Assembly: GCF_033568475.1 (NCBI RefSeq)
Contig: NC_133120.1
Coordinates: 88,492,151 to 88,556,150 of the forward strand
Direction of reading: 5' to 3'
DNA length: 64,000 nucleotides
Source: Henckelia pumila
Lineage: Eukaryota > Streptophyta > Magnoliopsida > Lamiales > Gesneriaceae
A program made the position numbers and the translations under genes. A model generated the notes under the pieces. That model did not search any database, was not told the origin of the DNA, and saw only the letters and a list, made by a program, of their open reading frames with translations. Shown here piece by piece: positions 24,201 through 37,705 of the stretch (within the stretch, counting starts at the first letter, position 1; each line of letters begins with the position of its first letter).

Positions 24201-27200
24201 ACATTTTCAAGAAATATGGTGGACTTGTGGGACATGCTCTCATTTGTATTTTAAAAGCTTTCCTAACTATGGTCATGTTGACCAAAAAGGTTGTTTTAAA
24301 TTTTATAATAATATAAAATTTCACCGTGACCAAAAAAGGTTGTTTTTATGAGATCATAGGTTCCTAGGAGAACAATGGAGGAAGAGTAGGAAAGCAAAAG
24401 GAGTGGCCATGAAATGTTTGTTGACCTCTATCATTTTAGGCCTTACTAATGGGCTTTCTGCTACACTTGTATTCTATTTTCCCCGTTTTCTAATTACTTG
24501 GCAACTATTGCAGTGTGGTGTATTATGTCTGATTTTGTGATATATGGGATACACATACCAGTGGAACTAGAAAGTGTTCTAAATAGTTCTCAGTTTTAAG
24601 AGATCGCTGACGATATATTTTCTTGTGTAGATAAACAAGGCAAAGTTAATATGTGAATGTCTATCATCAGAAGGCTTTGATTTAAAGTTTGAAGAAGCAT
24701 TTTGTTCTTTACTTCTTGGGCAGGTACAACTTTTTTATTTTGCTTTTGTGGCATTAGCTATTATTTTCTTCTTGCTTTTTTTTTAACAAGAGAGAGTAAT
24801 TTCGAGTCTCATAATCCAGAGTGATGAAGCCACAGCGGCTGAAAGACTAAGGCAACTGGAGGTGAACTCTAATCCCAGTTCACAAAAGTCACTGCAAAAG
24901 AAAAAAATCAAAGAAAATTCAAGTGCAGACAAACCACTGGTACATGTGCAATTATTGCTATATTCCATTCAGCTTGTGAAATTATAATGCCCAATAGTGC
25001 GGCATATGAAATTAGTATTTGTTTAATATTTGAATTTTAGGAATGCTAATAGAGTATTGGTCAATATTAGATATGACTTTGAACTGGTCATAGTTGTTGG
25101 AAAGTCTTCACACAATAGTTATACACCCCCTTCCCATTTTTGTTTTCCAGGACAACAAGATTCTTTTGTTACCTCTCATTTTTGTTGCGTCCAATTCATG
25201 TCAATGATTAATTTACAGCAAAAATTGTTGCCATCCTTTTCCTTAAAAAAAGTATTTGTACAAGTCTGCATTTTTTTCTTTTTTGCATTAAAATACATGG
25301 AGACAGAAGCTTGGGCTATGGACTAATAAATGAGTTAACTTCTAAATCACCTGGTGTTGGTTATACTGGACAATCATAAATGTAGGAATTAAAGAACAGA
25401 AATTTAATATATTGTTAGCTTTCTAAATGTAATGTTGATGAAGAAAAAGATAGGTAGAAGGGGAAATATACAGCAAGCAAAGGAGAGATACGTACAAAGG
25501 AGGGTGGCTTATATTGTAATTTAAAGCTCTTTTTTAAAGTTATAACATTTGGTCAAATATGATATTTATCATTTTGTTTGTTGAATTCCTAGGAAACATG
25601 GTTGAAAGAAGCTGCACTTAGCTTGTTTCCGGATACCCGAGAGTGTTCTCCATCTTTGGTAAAGTTCTTTTTATCACGTGCGCTAAATTATTTAGTTCTC
25701 ACTGAGGTGAAGATACTGTAATTAAATCATGACCGCAAACTGACTTCTTTTTTATCATTATGGTCTAAACAGGCTGACTTCTTTACTTGGGAAAAAAGAA
25801 CTTCTGGAAGAAGGCATAATAAAAGAACAGCTCCAGCTGTATCAAACATCAGGCATAGACCACTGGCCATTGCACTTCCAGTAGATCGAAGGGATGAAGA
25901 ATCTGTTTCATCTACAGTATCTTCACTACAACTTGGACCAGCTGTGAAGCAACTTGCTCCTCCTGATCTCCAAATCCCGTTGACAGAAAGCAAGGCCATT
26001 GATGGAGGCAGTGGTAATCTACCATCTACACAGCTGAAGAGAAGTTTAGGTTCAAAGCAGGGTGATGTTTGGAAATTTTGGTTCGGCGTAAATCATGTCC
26101 TTGGAAAGATGGTATACGCTGCAGCACTGGGCTTCATCTTGGTTGCGCTTCTTAAACTGAAAAACACACTGTTCTGGAGGGCTGGAAATGGCACTAGATG
26201 GAGAATGGACAAACAGAGTGCTGACACCTGCTCCCTTACTTGGAGTGCAGATTCTTCTTCTACAGTAACAAAGAAAAATGGTATTGCTAGAAAATTTCAC
26301 AAGTTCCTTTCTACACTTAAAGTGCATTCTGGGGATCACTCAGAAGCTGTTGATTTGAAAACGGCTTCCCTCTCCTCTGGCCTCTCATCTTCGATCACAT
26401 CAACTTATAGGCAGCAGATGCCTGTCAAAGATGCTGAGATCCTTGTCAAGCGATGGCAAGCAATTAAAGCAGAAGCGCTGGGGCCTAACCATGATGTTCA
26501 TGGCCTCCTGGAAGTCCTCGATGGTTCTATGCTAGTTCAGGTGACTATACCTTATTAATTGTGGTTTAGTTATGCTCTACAAATCTTTGAGCTCATCCAC
26601 TCTGTAGAACTTGGATTGTAAAATCAGTCTGACTATTGCTTTAAATCTCTAATTAACCATTAGAATAAGGAGAACAAAATGTTGATTGAGATTGGTATAC
26701 TGCCTCTATTTTCTCAGAAATTTCTGCATAGCATTCAAAATACTTGAACCTTTCTGATTCTATCAAAACCTTATTGTACAATATCCTCTGGCTAACTGCT
26801 TCTTTTTTATTTCTGGTTATCAATATTTCTAGTGGCAAACTTTGGCGGATGCTGCGAAAGCAAGGTCCTGTTTTTGGAGATTTGTTTTATTGCAACTGAA
26901 AGTTACACGTGCTGACATTTTGAAAGATGGGATTGGGAGGGAAATGGCCGAAATAGAGGTTTTCTTGGAAGAGGCAGCTGAACTTGTGGACGAATCTCAG
27001 CCTAAGAATCCAACATACTACAGGTAATTTAACGTTTTCTATCAAAACAAGTGCTTGGAGCGGGGCAATGGTATGTTTGTTTGGCTCTTCGATTTTTGAT
27101 GCATAAGAAAAGGTCCTTGAATGTGGTACTCGTTACCATATTAAAGGCCATTCTATGAAAGCACAAGCCTATTATGTGATATTTGGTTGAAATCGTAGAG

Positions 27201-27683
27201 GCAGGCATCACTTGCTATATCTGATGAATTAACATACAATTTGTTCTGCCTTAATTAACAGTCATGAAGCTCTCTTTATCTTTCTCTTTTTGAACTGTCC
27301 GGGCAAAAAACATGAGAAGAATAGCAAGTGCGAGTGATTGAAAATCAAGAAGAACGAAGGACAAAATTTCTGAACTCCTTTGCATTTGACTAAGCATTTT
27401 GAACTAGTAACAATCACTGTTATGCGGTTTTCATGCATGAGCATTCATACACTTTTTGTCTCCAAAGTCTTGTTACAAACTTCGATTAACGACCGGCACG
27501 CTGAAAAGCTTGTTTTACAATCCTCTCTGGATTCTTCTCTGTGAATAAAAGTTTCCTACATTCCAACCAATGTATTGCAGCCCCTATAGAATTGTTTATC
27601 TTCTGGAAAGGAAAGACGATGGATCGTGGAGGTTCTGTGAAGGAGATATTCTTACCACGTCGCAACCTTTGGTCAATGACTAA
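21281..27683 (+). CDS. CDP1: Plastid division protein CDP1/PARC6-like (ARC6 paralogue), twelve exons
   Basis: Exons: 21,281-21,577; 22,122-22,235; 22,386-22,523; 22,711-22,815; 22,908-23,030; 23,528-23,896; 24,631-24,723; 24,820-24,939; 25,593-25,658; 25,773-26,540; 26,833-27,023; 27,581-27,683. All borders are GT-AG and the join gives 828 codons without stops. The N terminus looks like a chloroplast transit peptide (Ser/Cys/Arg-rich), then VEVPVTCYQILGIHDQAEKD, a J-like domain lacking HPD. A conserved stromal region follows (NAERRRGAISALQELLRQGL, DWPCFLNRAL, EIVDLIPWDNLA). One membrane segment lies in exon 10 (MVYAAALGFILVALLKL), and the C terminus is the ARC6-type domain ending WRFCEGDIL. 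It sits in the inner envelope and helps position the FtsZ ring and recruit outer-membrane division proteins. The PVTCYQ and EEAAELVDESQPKN blocks favour CDP1/PARC6 over ARC6. Confidence 0.93.
21861..21892. repeat. Short (TGATG)n tandem repeat in CDP1-like intron 1
   Basis: About six TGATG units in a row, a pentanucleotide microsatellite within the first intron, far from the splice sites. Confidence 0.85.
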
Positions 27684-27966
27684 TTGCAGCAGGATGTTAG
27701 ATAACTGAGGATTCTCCGCTCTCTTTTTAACTGTACAGAAGAATCTGTAGCTTTTTCTTGCCAAGAAGTAGACAGTTATTTCTGATTCCTTGATACTCTT
27801 ACCATTTTATTTTTTATTATTACAAGTTCGGAGTTGTGCCTTCAGGATTATTATAGGAATTCCATTTATTGTTTCTGACCTGTCGACCCGGGATTGGTGC
27901 TCTTTTTCCATCTATTTATTCAAGTTTTTTTACTTCCGGCAAAACCACCCCCCCCCCCCCCCCACC

Positions 27967-28015
<49 letters not shown>

Positions 28016-28686
28016 CCCACCAAATAAATAATTTGCCCATCAAATTAATGTAAATTTAAAGTTCTTTTTTAATTACTAGGAAAGAGCTTAAATGTTAGAT
28101 TGGTTGAATATTAAATTCGAAGTTCAAAATCACTAAATTATCGAATAAATAATTAATTGTTCTTTTTTATTTATCGAGAAAATATGAAATTATAGATATG
28201 TACTTTTATAGAATATTAAAATTAAATTATAATAATGATTTTTAAAAGCACTTCATTTTAGTCGGTGTCGCATAAATATCTAATTACCATATCATCCCAA
28301 GTCGATATATATAATAATAGTTAATTGGCTACGTTATCTTTAGTTACAAAAAGGCAAAAATAATTTTAAAAACATCATAACTCGTAAGCATGAAAGTTTC
28401 ATTTCAAATGCAATTTCTAATTTTTATAACGATACTTTATTTTAAAAAAAATGCCGAAACGCAAATGCGATTTATCGAATGTGAAAGTTGAAACGCTTTC
28501 TTGTGTTTTTGTTGAAGAGAGCCCCACTTCCACACTTGACGAGTGATTGAAGAGTGGGTAGGGTTTAGCGTTAATCTATCCTGGAAAATGGAACCCAACA
28601 ATTTTTAGTTCCAAGAAATTTGACGACCCTAATTGATTCAAGCACAGCAAAATTCGCATTTTGATCGGCCGGATCGATCGATTACA
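27684..28686. other. Intergenic region between CDP1-like and STT3B-like genes
   Basis: Contains the 3' end of the upstream gene, a C-tract plus (CA)n microsatellite at 27,947-28,020, an AT-rich stretch and the STT3B 5' leader. No supported coding sequence; the open frame across the microsatellite encodes only a Thr/His repeat. Confidence 0.75.
27947..28020. repeat. Poly-C tract followed by (CA)n microsatellite
   Basis: About 16 C residues and then more than 20 CA units, ending in another short C run. Such a compound tract is prone to length errors in sequencing and assembly. Confidence 0.9.
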
Positions 28687-31600
28687 ATGGGGGCGGCGGC
28701 GAAAGTGGAGAAATCACCGGTGGATCTACTCTCGTCCCAGGGAGTGAATTCGATGCTGAAATCCTTTAAACTGAAAACAAAGCAGCAGGAGCTCTTGATC
28801 CGTGTCACGATCCTTTGCTTGGTGTACGTTCTGGCCTTCATTACTCGTTTGTTCAGTGTGTTGCGTTATGAGAGCATGATCCACGAGTTTGACCCATACT
28901 TCAACTATCGGGTGACCCAGTACTTGACTCAAAAAGGGTATTACGAGTTCTGGAACTGGTTCGACTCAGAGAGCTGGTATCCGCTAGGTAGGATCATCGG
29001 TGGGACGCTCTACCCTGGGCTCATGGTTACGGCTGCCCTGATTTATTCGACCCTCCGCTTCCTTAGGTACATTTATCCGTTTTTTTGGCTAGAGTACTGA
29101 AATCATGCCTGGTAGATGTGGTACTTAAATGTTCCATGTTATTGTGTTGGTAACAAGACCAAACTTTTAAGATATTATTGTTCTAAATCACGCAAACTTC
29201 AGTTGCATGCATATTATGCGCACATCTCGTAATGAGTTTTTCCATCATTTTCCAGCTTTGCTGTGCACATCCGTGAAGTTTGTGTACTCACTGCGCCATT
29301 TTTTGCTTCCAACACAACTCTTGTTGCTTACTTCTTTGGGAAAGAGTTATGGGACTCTGGTGCTGGACTTGTAGCAGCTGCATTAATTGCTGTCTGCCCA
29401 GGTTATATATCGAGGTCGGTGGCGGGCTCATATGATAACGAGGGTGTGGCTATATTTGCATTATTGCTTACATTCTATCTGTTTGTTAAGGCTGTAAATA
29501 CAGGCTCACTTGCTTGGGCCTTGGCCTCAGCTTTTGGATATTTCTACATGGTTTCAGCATGGGGTGGTTATGTGTTCATTATCAATTTGATCCCGCTATA
29601 TGTGTTGGTCCTTTTGGTTACTGGGAGATTCTCGATGAGATTATATGTGGCTTATAATTGCATGTATGTTCTGGGAATGTTACTGGCAATGCAAATTCGT
29701 TTTGTGGGATTTCAGCATGTCCAATCTGGAGAACACATGGCTGCAATGGGAGTGTTTTTCTTGATGCAGGTACAATTTATATTAATCTATTTTTTTATGG
29801 AACTCCCACCCAAGAGTTATAGATACAAGCAGCTTGGGTAGCTGATAAACTCCTTTTGCTTTAATGTCCAAGTGGAATGAAACTTCGTTTTATGTCGTGG
29901 CATAGAGTTAATCCTAAGTTCCTGGAGTGGGACAGAAGTCACAACAAAAACAAATGGATGAAGGTTATATTTAGATGCAATAACTTTGCTTTATTGTTTA
30001 CATGAATGCAAAAAGAGCTATCATGACTGAAGCAATTGGAAATACTCGCATCCTTTCGTCTGTAGAAAAACATTGACATGTATATCCATGCACTAAATGT
30101 TGGAAGGATTTTCTGGATGCTATGTCTTGGGCAAGATATTTGAGTTAGAATATAATAGTGTCTTTAAAATTTTCAATATTTCAAAGGCCATTTACTTCTA
30201 TTCCTTTTGGTTATTGCTGACTTTCATGGTTTTCAACTTGACAATCACAATAATGATAATTGTGGGCAATGGCCTCTAACCGCTGCATTTCTGAAATCAC
30301 ATCGAAGTAGGCGTGGTAGCCTTCAGCTCACGTGTAGTTCATATCTATTGTTGGTTTGTTGTTTTTTCTGTTTCCCCCTTGTGTATACACATAGAAGTCA
30401 TTGGAGGGTTTACCGCCAATAATGTAATTGCCATTAATTTCAAATATTTGTGCAGGTTTTCTACTTTTTGGATTGGGTTAAGTACCTACTAGATGATCCA
30501 AAGTTGTTTCACACATTCCTGAGGATCACAGTGACCTTTACAGTAGGTTTAGGAGCCATAGCTCTTGGAGTTGGAACTGCCTCTGGATATATTTCTCCAT
30601 GGACTGGTCGATTTTATTCTCTCCTGGATCCAACATATGCAAAGGATCACATTCCTATCATTGCATCTGTCTCCGAACATCAGCCAACGGCATGGTCATC
30701 TTTCATGTTTGATTTTCATGTGCTGTTGCTACTTTTCCCTGCTGGTCTGTATTTCTGCTTCAAACGGTTGTCAGATGTGACGATATTCATAGTGATGTAT
30801 GGTCTCACTAGCATGTACTTTGCTGGAGTCATGGTGCGGTTAATACTTGTTGCTACACCTGCAGTATGTCTCATCAGTGCCATTGCAGTCTCAGCCACCA
30901 TAAAGAACTTAACTCAGTTGGTGAGGTCAAAAAGCAAGCCCGCCATTGGCGGTACGAGTAAAGGAACTACTACCTCCAAAACTTCTTCGAAGGTTGGCTT
31001 CTGGTGCATATTCAAATAATCTTTTAATCAAGATATGAGGAATTTTTTTGCAATATAAACACGCGCAGTTTCATAATCTTCCTCTCTTTCTTTTCTACAT
31101 TTTACTTCTCAGGACTATTGGTATCATTCCTTCATTAGGAGGTTGATAAGTATGAGGATTGAAATTAGGCAGGAAGGAAAGTGACCCTATTGGATGCCTG
31201 TACTGATCATTACTTAATAAAGCTGTAATTCATCTATATACCACGCCTACTGTTTTCAGAGTTTGAAATACAGTGAATTGATTAACTTGTGAAGGTTAGG
31301 TTAACTTTATATTCAAAATGCAATGGTTCATTCACAATGCCTTTTATGTAGTTTTGATTCGCTGAAGACAAAGACTATATCGAGTTAACATGTCAATTTC
31401 GAATAGCACATCAAGATGTTACTGTTTTAATATCTGGGCCCCATTGGTAAATGAAGAATTAATATGGGCCTCCTATTCAGTGCTCATACTCTTGTTTTAG
31501 CTTATCAAAGTATTTTGGATGTGATCTTAAAAGCAGTAAAAAGTTAGTGAATAATCTTACTTTTCTTTGTCTAACGACAGGGTTCACCGGATCAATCTAT

Positions 31601-33919
31601 GCCTTTTCAGAGAAATGGGGCTTTGGCATTGCTTTTTGGAGCATTTTACTTGCTTAGCAGATATGCAATCCACTGTACTTGGGTTACATCAGAGGCTTAC
31701 TCATCTCCATCAATTGTCTTAGCTGCCAGGGGTGCCCATGGGAATAGAGTCATTTTTGATGACTACCGTGAAGCATATTTTTGGCTGCGGCAGAATACTC
31801 CTCAGGATGCCAAAGTGATGTCTTGGTGGGATTACGGCTACCAGATTACTGCCATGGGAAATAGAACAGTGATTGTAGACAATAACACTTGGAATAACAC
31901 ACATATTGCCACTGTTGGGCGTGCTATGTCATCCTACGAGAATGAGGCATATGATATAATGAGATCACTCGATGTTGACTATGTGCTAGTGGTGTTTGGT
32001 GGTGTTACTGGTTATTCATCTGATGATATTAACAAGTACATAACTTGAATTTCTAGCTCATAATTCTAATTTATGACTGCTACTGTTTGCAAGATTGCTC
32101 AACATGGCTCAATCTTCTAGATGATAAAAATAGTAAAACTTCCTCTGAACTCAAAACACGAAAGCATAGTTAATCTTGAAAATCGATGTGGTTCATGATC
32201 ACATACGTTTCACATCGTTTTATTCTAATGCTCTACTGAGCCCAAAGGTCTGCGGCTGGATTTGGTTTTAAGCTTGCGATACATGTCTAACGTGTCTTTC
32301 AATATGCATGTGGGCACGCAATACCGCTGCCTCAATAATCTGCTGATTTTTTTATTGCCATATACTTTAGGTAATTTCAGTGCAGCTCACAAATTCATAT
32401 GATCCATTTTGTATCAGATTTTTATGGATGGTAAGAATTGGAGGTGGAGTTTTTCCGGTCATTAAGGAACCTGATTACCTTGTTAATGGGGAGTATCGTG
32501 TTGACAAAGGTGCAGCTCCGAAGATGTTAAATTGTCTGATGTAAGTAGATTTTCATGTCTTACTATGGGTTTAAATTTGATATTTTTTTCACCAGTGAAT
32601 TGTTATGGTTGTGGAAGATATTGTTAATTTGTTATCATGCATGTTTTTGGCAAAATTTGCTTCAAAACAAGAACCCCTGACAAGGTCTTGAGGGCTATAT
32701 TCAACTCTGTTGCGGCATCATTGAGTATTGCCGCATGTGCAAAAAAGTTTGAATTTGATATTCTACTATGCTTGTCAAGGAAAATGCTTGCTTGCGGATA
32801 AATTATGGTGGAGTGACCACCTTTACAGCGACAATTTTTGATTTATTATATATTGGATGTGATTATTATTTTGTCAACCTTTTATGATCCAATGAGTTTG
32901 GATAGCAAAAGGAACTCTGTATCTAATTTTTTAGCATTATGAATATCATTAATATTTCACTTGAATTCATGATCAGGTACAAGTTATCATATTATCGATT
33001 TGGTGAGATGCAAACAGAATATGGAAAGCCGCCTGGGTGAGTTACTTGTTTAAATATTTGCTTTTGCTTTTGTTTTTGCTGAAGATGTGGGTTGTCCATG
33101 TCTTGGCTGTTCACTTTATAGCAACCAAGGATTTCCGGAATATGCAATCGAGGATGATAATTTTTTAGTCATCTCTACTTGTTAAGTATGAATGTAGATA
33201 ATTCCGAGCATCCATTTTTATTCATGCAAAGCTTGTAGAGCTCGCACATGTTGTTTTATCTATTCACATTGAGCTGGACCTGCTATGCACCTTACACAGC
33301 ATATGGGACAAAATGTTGAGAAAATAGTGCACATTTTCTCTATCCAGTTGTATTTTATTTAGTATTTCACTTCTGAACCACATGGATCCAAGGTGCTTAT
33401 AAAATTTTATGTGGTTGCTGGATACCATTAACTGGGACTGGAATGGTCTGTTGGAAAATTTTCAACTTTGTGGGTAACTCAAACCTGGATGTAGAAGTAT
33501 CCCTTCTTTCTCTTTTTTTTTTTTGGTGATCTTGTATATGCCGGGAAGACTAGTGAAAAGCAATAAGGTGACCTCATGTCTAAATGCAATTGATCCATCG
33601 TTTATTCAATAATATAAATGCGTTATGGAACGAATCAGCATTCCTCCCTATGGTACCTTGTATTACTATGAATATGAATCCTAATTATCTGTGAGCCTAT
33701 TTGTACAATCATGGATATCTCTGGACTGTGGATACAATGTCTTTATTTTGCTGCATGAGTTATTAGCTATGGCCTTATTCTTTGAACAGATACGACAGAG
33801 CAAGAGGAGTAGAAATCGGAAATAAAGACATAAAGCTGGAATATCTGGAAGAGGCATTCACCACATCGAACTGGATAGTCAGAATTTACAAGGTGAAACC
33901 CCCCAATAATAGGTGGTGA
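28687..33919 (+). CDS. STT3B: Dolichyl-diphosphooligosaccharide-protein glycosyltransferase subunit STT3B, seven exons
   Basis: Exons: 28,687-29,066; 29,256-29,769; 30,456-30,992; 31,581-32,035; 32,418-32,540; 32,977-33,036; 33,790-33,919. All GT-AG; the join gives 732 codons, close to the plant STT3B length. It is the catalytic subunit of oligosaccharyltransferase in the ER membrane and transfers glycan from dolichol to Asn in N-X-S/T. Visible motifs: first acidic motif in [10 protein letters not shown], second in SVAGSYDNE, the [10 protein letters not shown] loop, the acceptor-binding WWDYGYQ in exon 4, and [14 protein letters not shown] after it. Many hydrophobic segments lie in exons 1-3. 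I chose ATG 28,687 ([11 protein letters not shown]) because the frame upstream lacks another ATG. The [12 protein letters not shown] start and the short tail ending KPPNNRW fit STT3B rather than the longer STT3A. Confidence 0.95.
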
Positions 33920-34520
<601 letters not shown>

Positions 34521-35497
34521 TTTTGCTATATTCTTATCAGTATTACCAGCACTTTTACAAACAGTACTATACATAAGCATTCTATGAGCAAGATTATAAA
34601 TCTGCTTATCTGTTAAACTATCAGCATTCCATTCATAAATGTTTTTCCCATTATAACTATTTGTTATAATGTACTCTTGTTCTTCATTAAGAACATCCAA
34701 AGGAGTAGGACGAGAATAGTAGTAACGATTTTGAGTTGGCCTATCAGCCCATTTCATTTTTTGAATTTTATCTGTATCATCATCATCAGTATTATTATTA
34801 CTAAATGATTCATTATTATTAATAACAGAAATATTCATATTTTTAAATTTTTCTGATAAAATTTTTTCAAATTCAGAAACAGAAGATTTAAATTTAAAAT
34901 CTTGTATTTCTGGGGGAGATTGGATAGAAGAAGAAGCTATGGAAACTATATTTCTATCTTTCTTTTCTTCAATGTGAACATTAGGCTTGATCTGTTGTAT
35001 GGCTAATAAAATATTATCGATATTCTTTTTTAAAGAAGTCAATTCTTCTCCTAAAAGAATAAGATATAAATTAGTATAATTTTGCTTTTCAAAAAGTTGA
35101 TTAATATGATTGATAATAACAGACAACATATCATCCTCAAATATTTTTGAAAACGCATTAAAATTTAAAACTTTTTCATTCTTTTCTATTTGAAAAGAAT
35201 TCTGTGGAGGATACACAGATTTTTGAATATTTCCAGAAGAAAGTTTATAATTTCTTTCTATAACAGAAATATAATCAACAAGAAAGATTTTTATAAACCA
35301 GGGAACAAAATAAATCATTTTTTTTTTTCTGCACAATCTTTATAAAAAGTATTAATTATATATTCAAATTCTTTTTTGGAAAAACTCTTAAAATACCATT
35401 TTCTAAAAGATTTCCATTTATGATCACAGAATTCTTTATTAATCTGAGCTCTTGCTCTAGATCCTTTACTGAAATCTATTTTGATTGTACTATCCAT
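34521..35497 (-). pseudogene. EPRV-B1 ORF2 N-terminal fragment, frameshifted and truncated
   Basis: Covers the first about 326 codons of the polyprotein. A one-base deletion in an A-rich run near 35,320-35,333 (ten T on the + strand where the intact copies have eleven positions including an A) shifts the frame after about 58 codons. The fragment stops in the (TTA)n tract right after the residues NTDKNIAK, where the intact copies continue MLISGF. It cannot yield capsid, protease or polymerase. Confidence 0.9.
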
Positions 35498-36598
35498 TTA
35501 AACAAAATTCATTTCTGAGATAGTATCTGAATCTGTAATGTTCTGGACATTTCCATGAACAATATTATTTCTGTTTATAATAACCTCTTCAATATTTTTA
35601 TTTTTAGAGAAATCAGATCTATCTTCTTCTCGAATTTGAGAAGTAGAAGCTCTAGAAGATTGAGGAATATCAATTATATAATCTAGAGGAGAAATATAAG
35701 ATCTAACAGATTGAGATCTAGTAATAGGCAAATAATTTTTATTTTGAAATTGTATATTAACAGATCCTTCATTAGTCTGTATTACTTGTTGTAAATCCAT
35801 ATTCAAAATAGGATTTCTAGGAATAGAATTTTCAAAAGTCCACTTTGATGGAAAGTCTATTTCTTCCCATTTAATAGATCTACGTGTAGTTATTTTAGAT
35901 TTATTGAAATTAGTCTCAATAAGAACAGTTTCATTTTTCTTTTTGTCAATTCTTTTACACATCGGATTCAAAGTATAAAGAGGTTTATAATAAATACGAT
36001 AACAAATACATATGACTTCTGTTCCAACAGAATAATTATAACCATGAGTCTTAACATTTAATGTTAAAGAATCTAAAATATTTATATCAGTTAATGATAG
36101 AGAAAGATTTGGATACACATCAAAATAAACTGGACCATGAGCCAGACTGGATTCAATTATTCCGATTAAAGATTGTTTCCAATTTAAATTTCTACCATCT
36201 CTTAAAGCTGCAATAAAGCTTTCAGGTAAACCTTCCAAAGTAAGAGGTCTAAAGGCAATTTGTACTAGACCTATATGAAGAAATTTATAATCTTTAGAAA
36301 ATGTTAATATATCTTTTTCATTTAATAAATGAATAACCATCTCTTCATTATTAAGAGGAATTGATGACTCAGTAGTCTTAACAATTTGTTTAAGACCAAT
36401 TTTTTCAAAGGTTCCTAGTTGATAGACCATTTTAGGTTCTATTTTAGGAATAGTCCATTTATTTAATAAATCAAGATTATGAGGAATATCATATTCTTGA
36501 GTAATACTGTTTTGAACAGTATTCTTTAAACGAAAAATATTCATTTGAATAAAATATGCTAAATCATAAATATCACTACTCCATGGCTCTGATACCAT
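35498..36598 (-). CDS. EPRV-B1 movement protein (ORF1), intact frame
   Basis: A full 366-codon frame, apparently identical in protein to the B2 copy. The central 30K-superfamily-like region includes LVQIAFRPLTLEGLPESF, SLAHGPVYFDVYPNLSLSL and ILDSLTLNVKTHGYN. Such proteins move viral nucleic acid through plasmodesmata. The TAA stop is directly followed by the ORF2 ATG. The leader on its 5' side (36,599-37,288) is complete, so the gene could still be transcribed from the viral promoter, but the downstream ORF2 is broken. Confidence 0.85.
   Translation of the reverse strand: MVSEPWSSDIYDLAYFIQMNIFRLKNTVQNSITQEYDIPHNLDLLNKWTIPKIEPKMVYQLGTFEKIGLKQIVKTTESSIPLNNEEMVIHLLNEKDILTFSKDYKFLHIGLVQIAFRPLTLEGLPESFIAALRDGRNLNWKQSLIGIIESSLAHGPVYFDVYPNLSLSLTDINILDSLTLNVKTHGYNYSVGTEVICICYRIYYKPLYTLNPMCKRIDKKKNETVLIETNFNKSKITTRRSIKWEEIDFPSKWTFENSIPRNPILNMDLQQVIQTNEGSVNIQFQNKNYLPITRSQSVRSYISPLDYIIDIPQSSRASTSQIREEDRSDFSKNKNIEEVIINRNNIVHGNVQNITDSDTISEMNFV
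36586..36597 (-). promoter_or_regulatory. EPRV-B1 primer binding site, tRNA-Met
   Basis: TGGTATCAGAGC on the minus strand, starting at the second base of the ORF1 ATG. Identical to the B2 site. Confidence 0.85.
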
Positions 36599-37288
36599 TC
36601 TGGATCTTGAAACATGAGAATCATGGGAAGGTTCGAACAGATTAGGAAAAATATTATTTTAATCTTTTCTTTTTTTTTACAAAAAATTATATATAAGGAG
36701 TTTACCGAGACTAATTAAGTAGATCAAGATTCAAAACAAATACCCACAATGCTCTAAAAGCCATTTCAAGGCAAACACGAGCTGAAGGGTAGTACATGAA
36801 TCTGATCTACTTAATATTAACCTCGAACCTTATAAAAATTTTTTAACCTCCTCTTAGATTCCCATAATATCTTAAACCATTACAATACCATGGTCATTTC
36901 GTAGGATAATTATGATCTAGCAAAGAGAATTTAGCCTGTCATTAGGCTAAATTAAATAAGAAAATAGAAATAGACAAAATAAAAAGAGAAATACTTACAA
37001 AGATTGTAAACAGAAACCTCAAGCTTTTATTTTCTGAAAGGCTTTTATTACAAGAGAGAGAGAGAGAAAAAGGGAGAAGATAGAGAGGCGAGCAAACTCC
37101 AGCGTGCCCCCAAACTTACAAAATATACCTATAAATAGGAAGAGCCGGACATCAACCCCGGATTCCAAGCTAAACTTATAAAACTACTTTTATTAAAATA
37201 ATAAAAAGATGCATTATTACATCTTGAATAACTTCCGCCAAACTTTATAAAAGTTGATAGTGATATATTATCTAATAGGATTCCTTTT
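36599..37288 (-). promoter_or_regulatory. EPRV-B1 intergenic region, promoter and RNA leader
   Basis: About 690 bases between an ORF3 stop and the ORF1 ATG. On the minus strand it holds the TATA box (TATTTATA near 37,130-37,137), a CT tract (near 37,053-37,067), two AATAAA poly(A) signals and the structured leader described for B3, then the primer site at its 3' end (36,586-36,597). All elements appear intact. Confidence 0.8.
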
Positions 37289-37705
37289 TCATCCAATCTT
37301 GGACTTTAGCGATGCTTTTAATTTTTCAAAAGTTTCATCAATTTGATTTTCTTCAAGATCATCATCTTCGGGATCCTGTCCATCTTGCATATGCATTAAT
37401 TTGATAAACTGATTGTGGCTGTCAGTTGAAGTCATGGACTGATCAGATTTTGTATCAGTATTACCAATATTTTTAAACAAATCTTTTTTCATTTCTTCAA
37501 CATATAAGTCGATTATTTGTTCTTTTGAGTAGATTTCTTGATATTTCTGAGTGATAATTTTGAAGGGACTTATCACATCAGATTGTTTTCCCTTCTCCTG
37601 TTGTGCAAAATCATTCTTGTATTGAGAGATATTTTCTTCCATTTTTTGTAATATCTCTATGCCATGTGGTTTTCCAGTTTCAGGATCATTTCTGAGCAAT
37701 TTCAT
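37289..37705 (-). pseudogene. EPRV-B1 ORF3 C-terminal fragment fused to a leader ATG
   Basis: The last 137 codons of ORF3 (from LLRNDPETGKP to the stop) are joined at 37,705/37,702 directly to the ATG that ends another leader copy. The result is a small in-frame ORF beginning MKLLRNDPETG. Everything from the primer site through ORF1, ORF2 and most of ORF3 is missing at this joint. It may be an accidental ORF, but it lies immediately behind a complete viral promoter/leader. Confidence 0.85.

Noticed and set aside
24271..24345. Short direct repeat (GACCAAAAAGGTTG) in a CDP1 intron
   Set aside because: Two imperfect short copies around an AT-rich palindrome; too little to call an element.
27790..28053. 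Open frame ending in a Thr/His repeat
   Set aside because: Produced by the (CA)n microsatellite; no homology or start context supports it.
28633..28686. Eighteen-codon upstream extension of STT3B
   Set aside because: It begins with TTG; the first ATG is at 28,687 and gives the expected plant STT3B N terminus.
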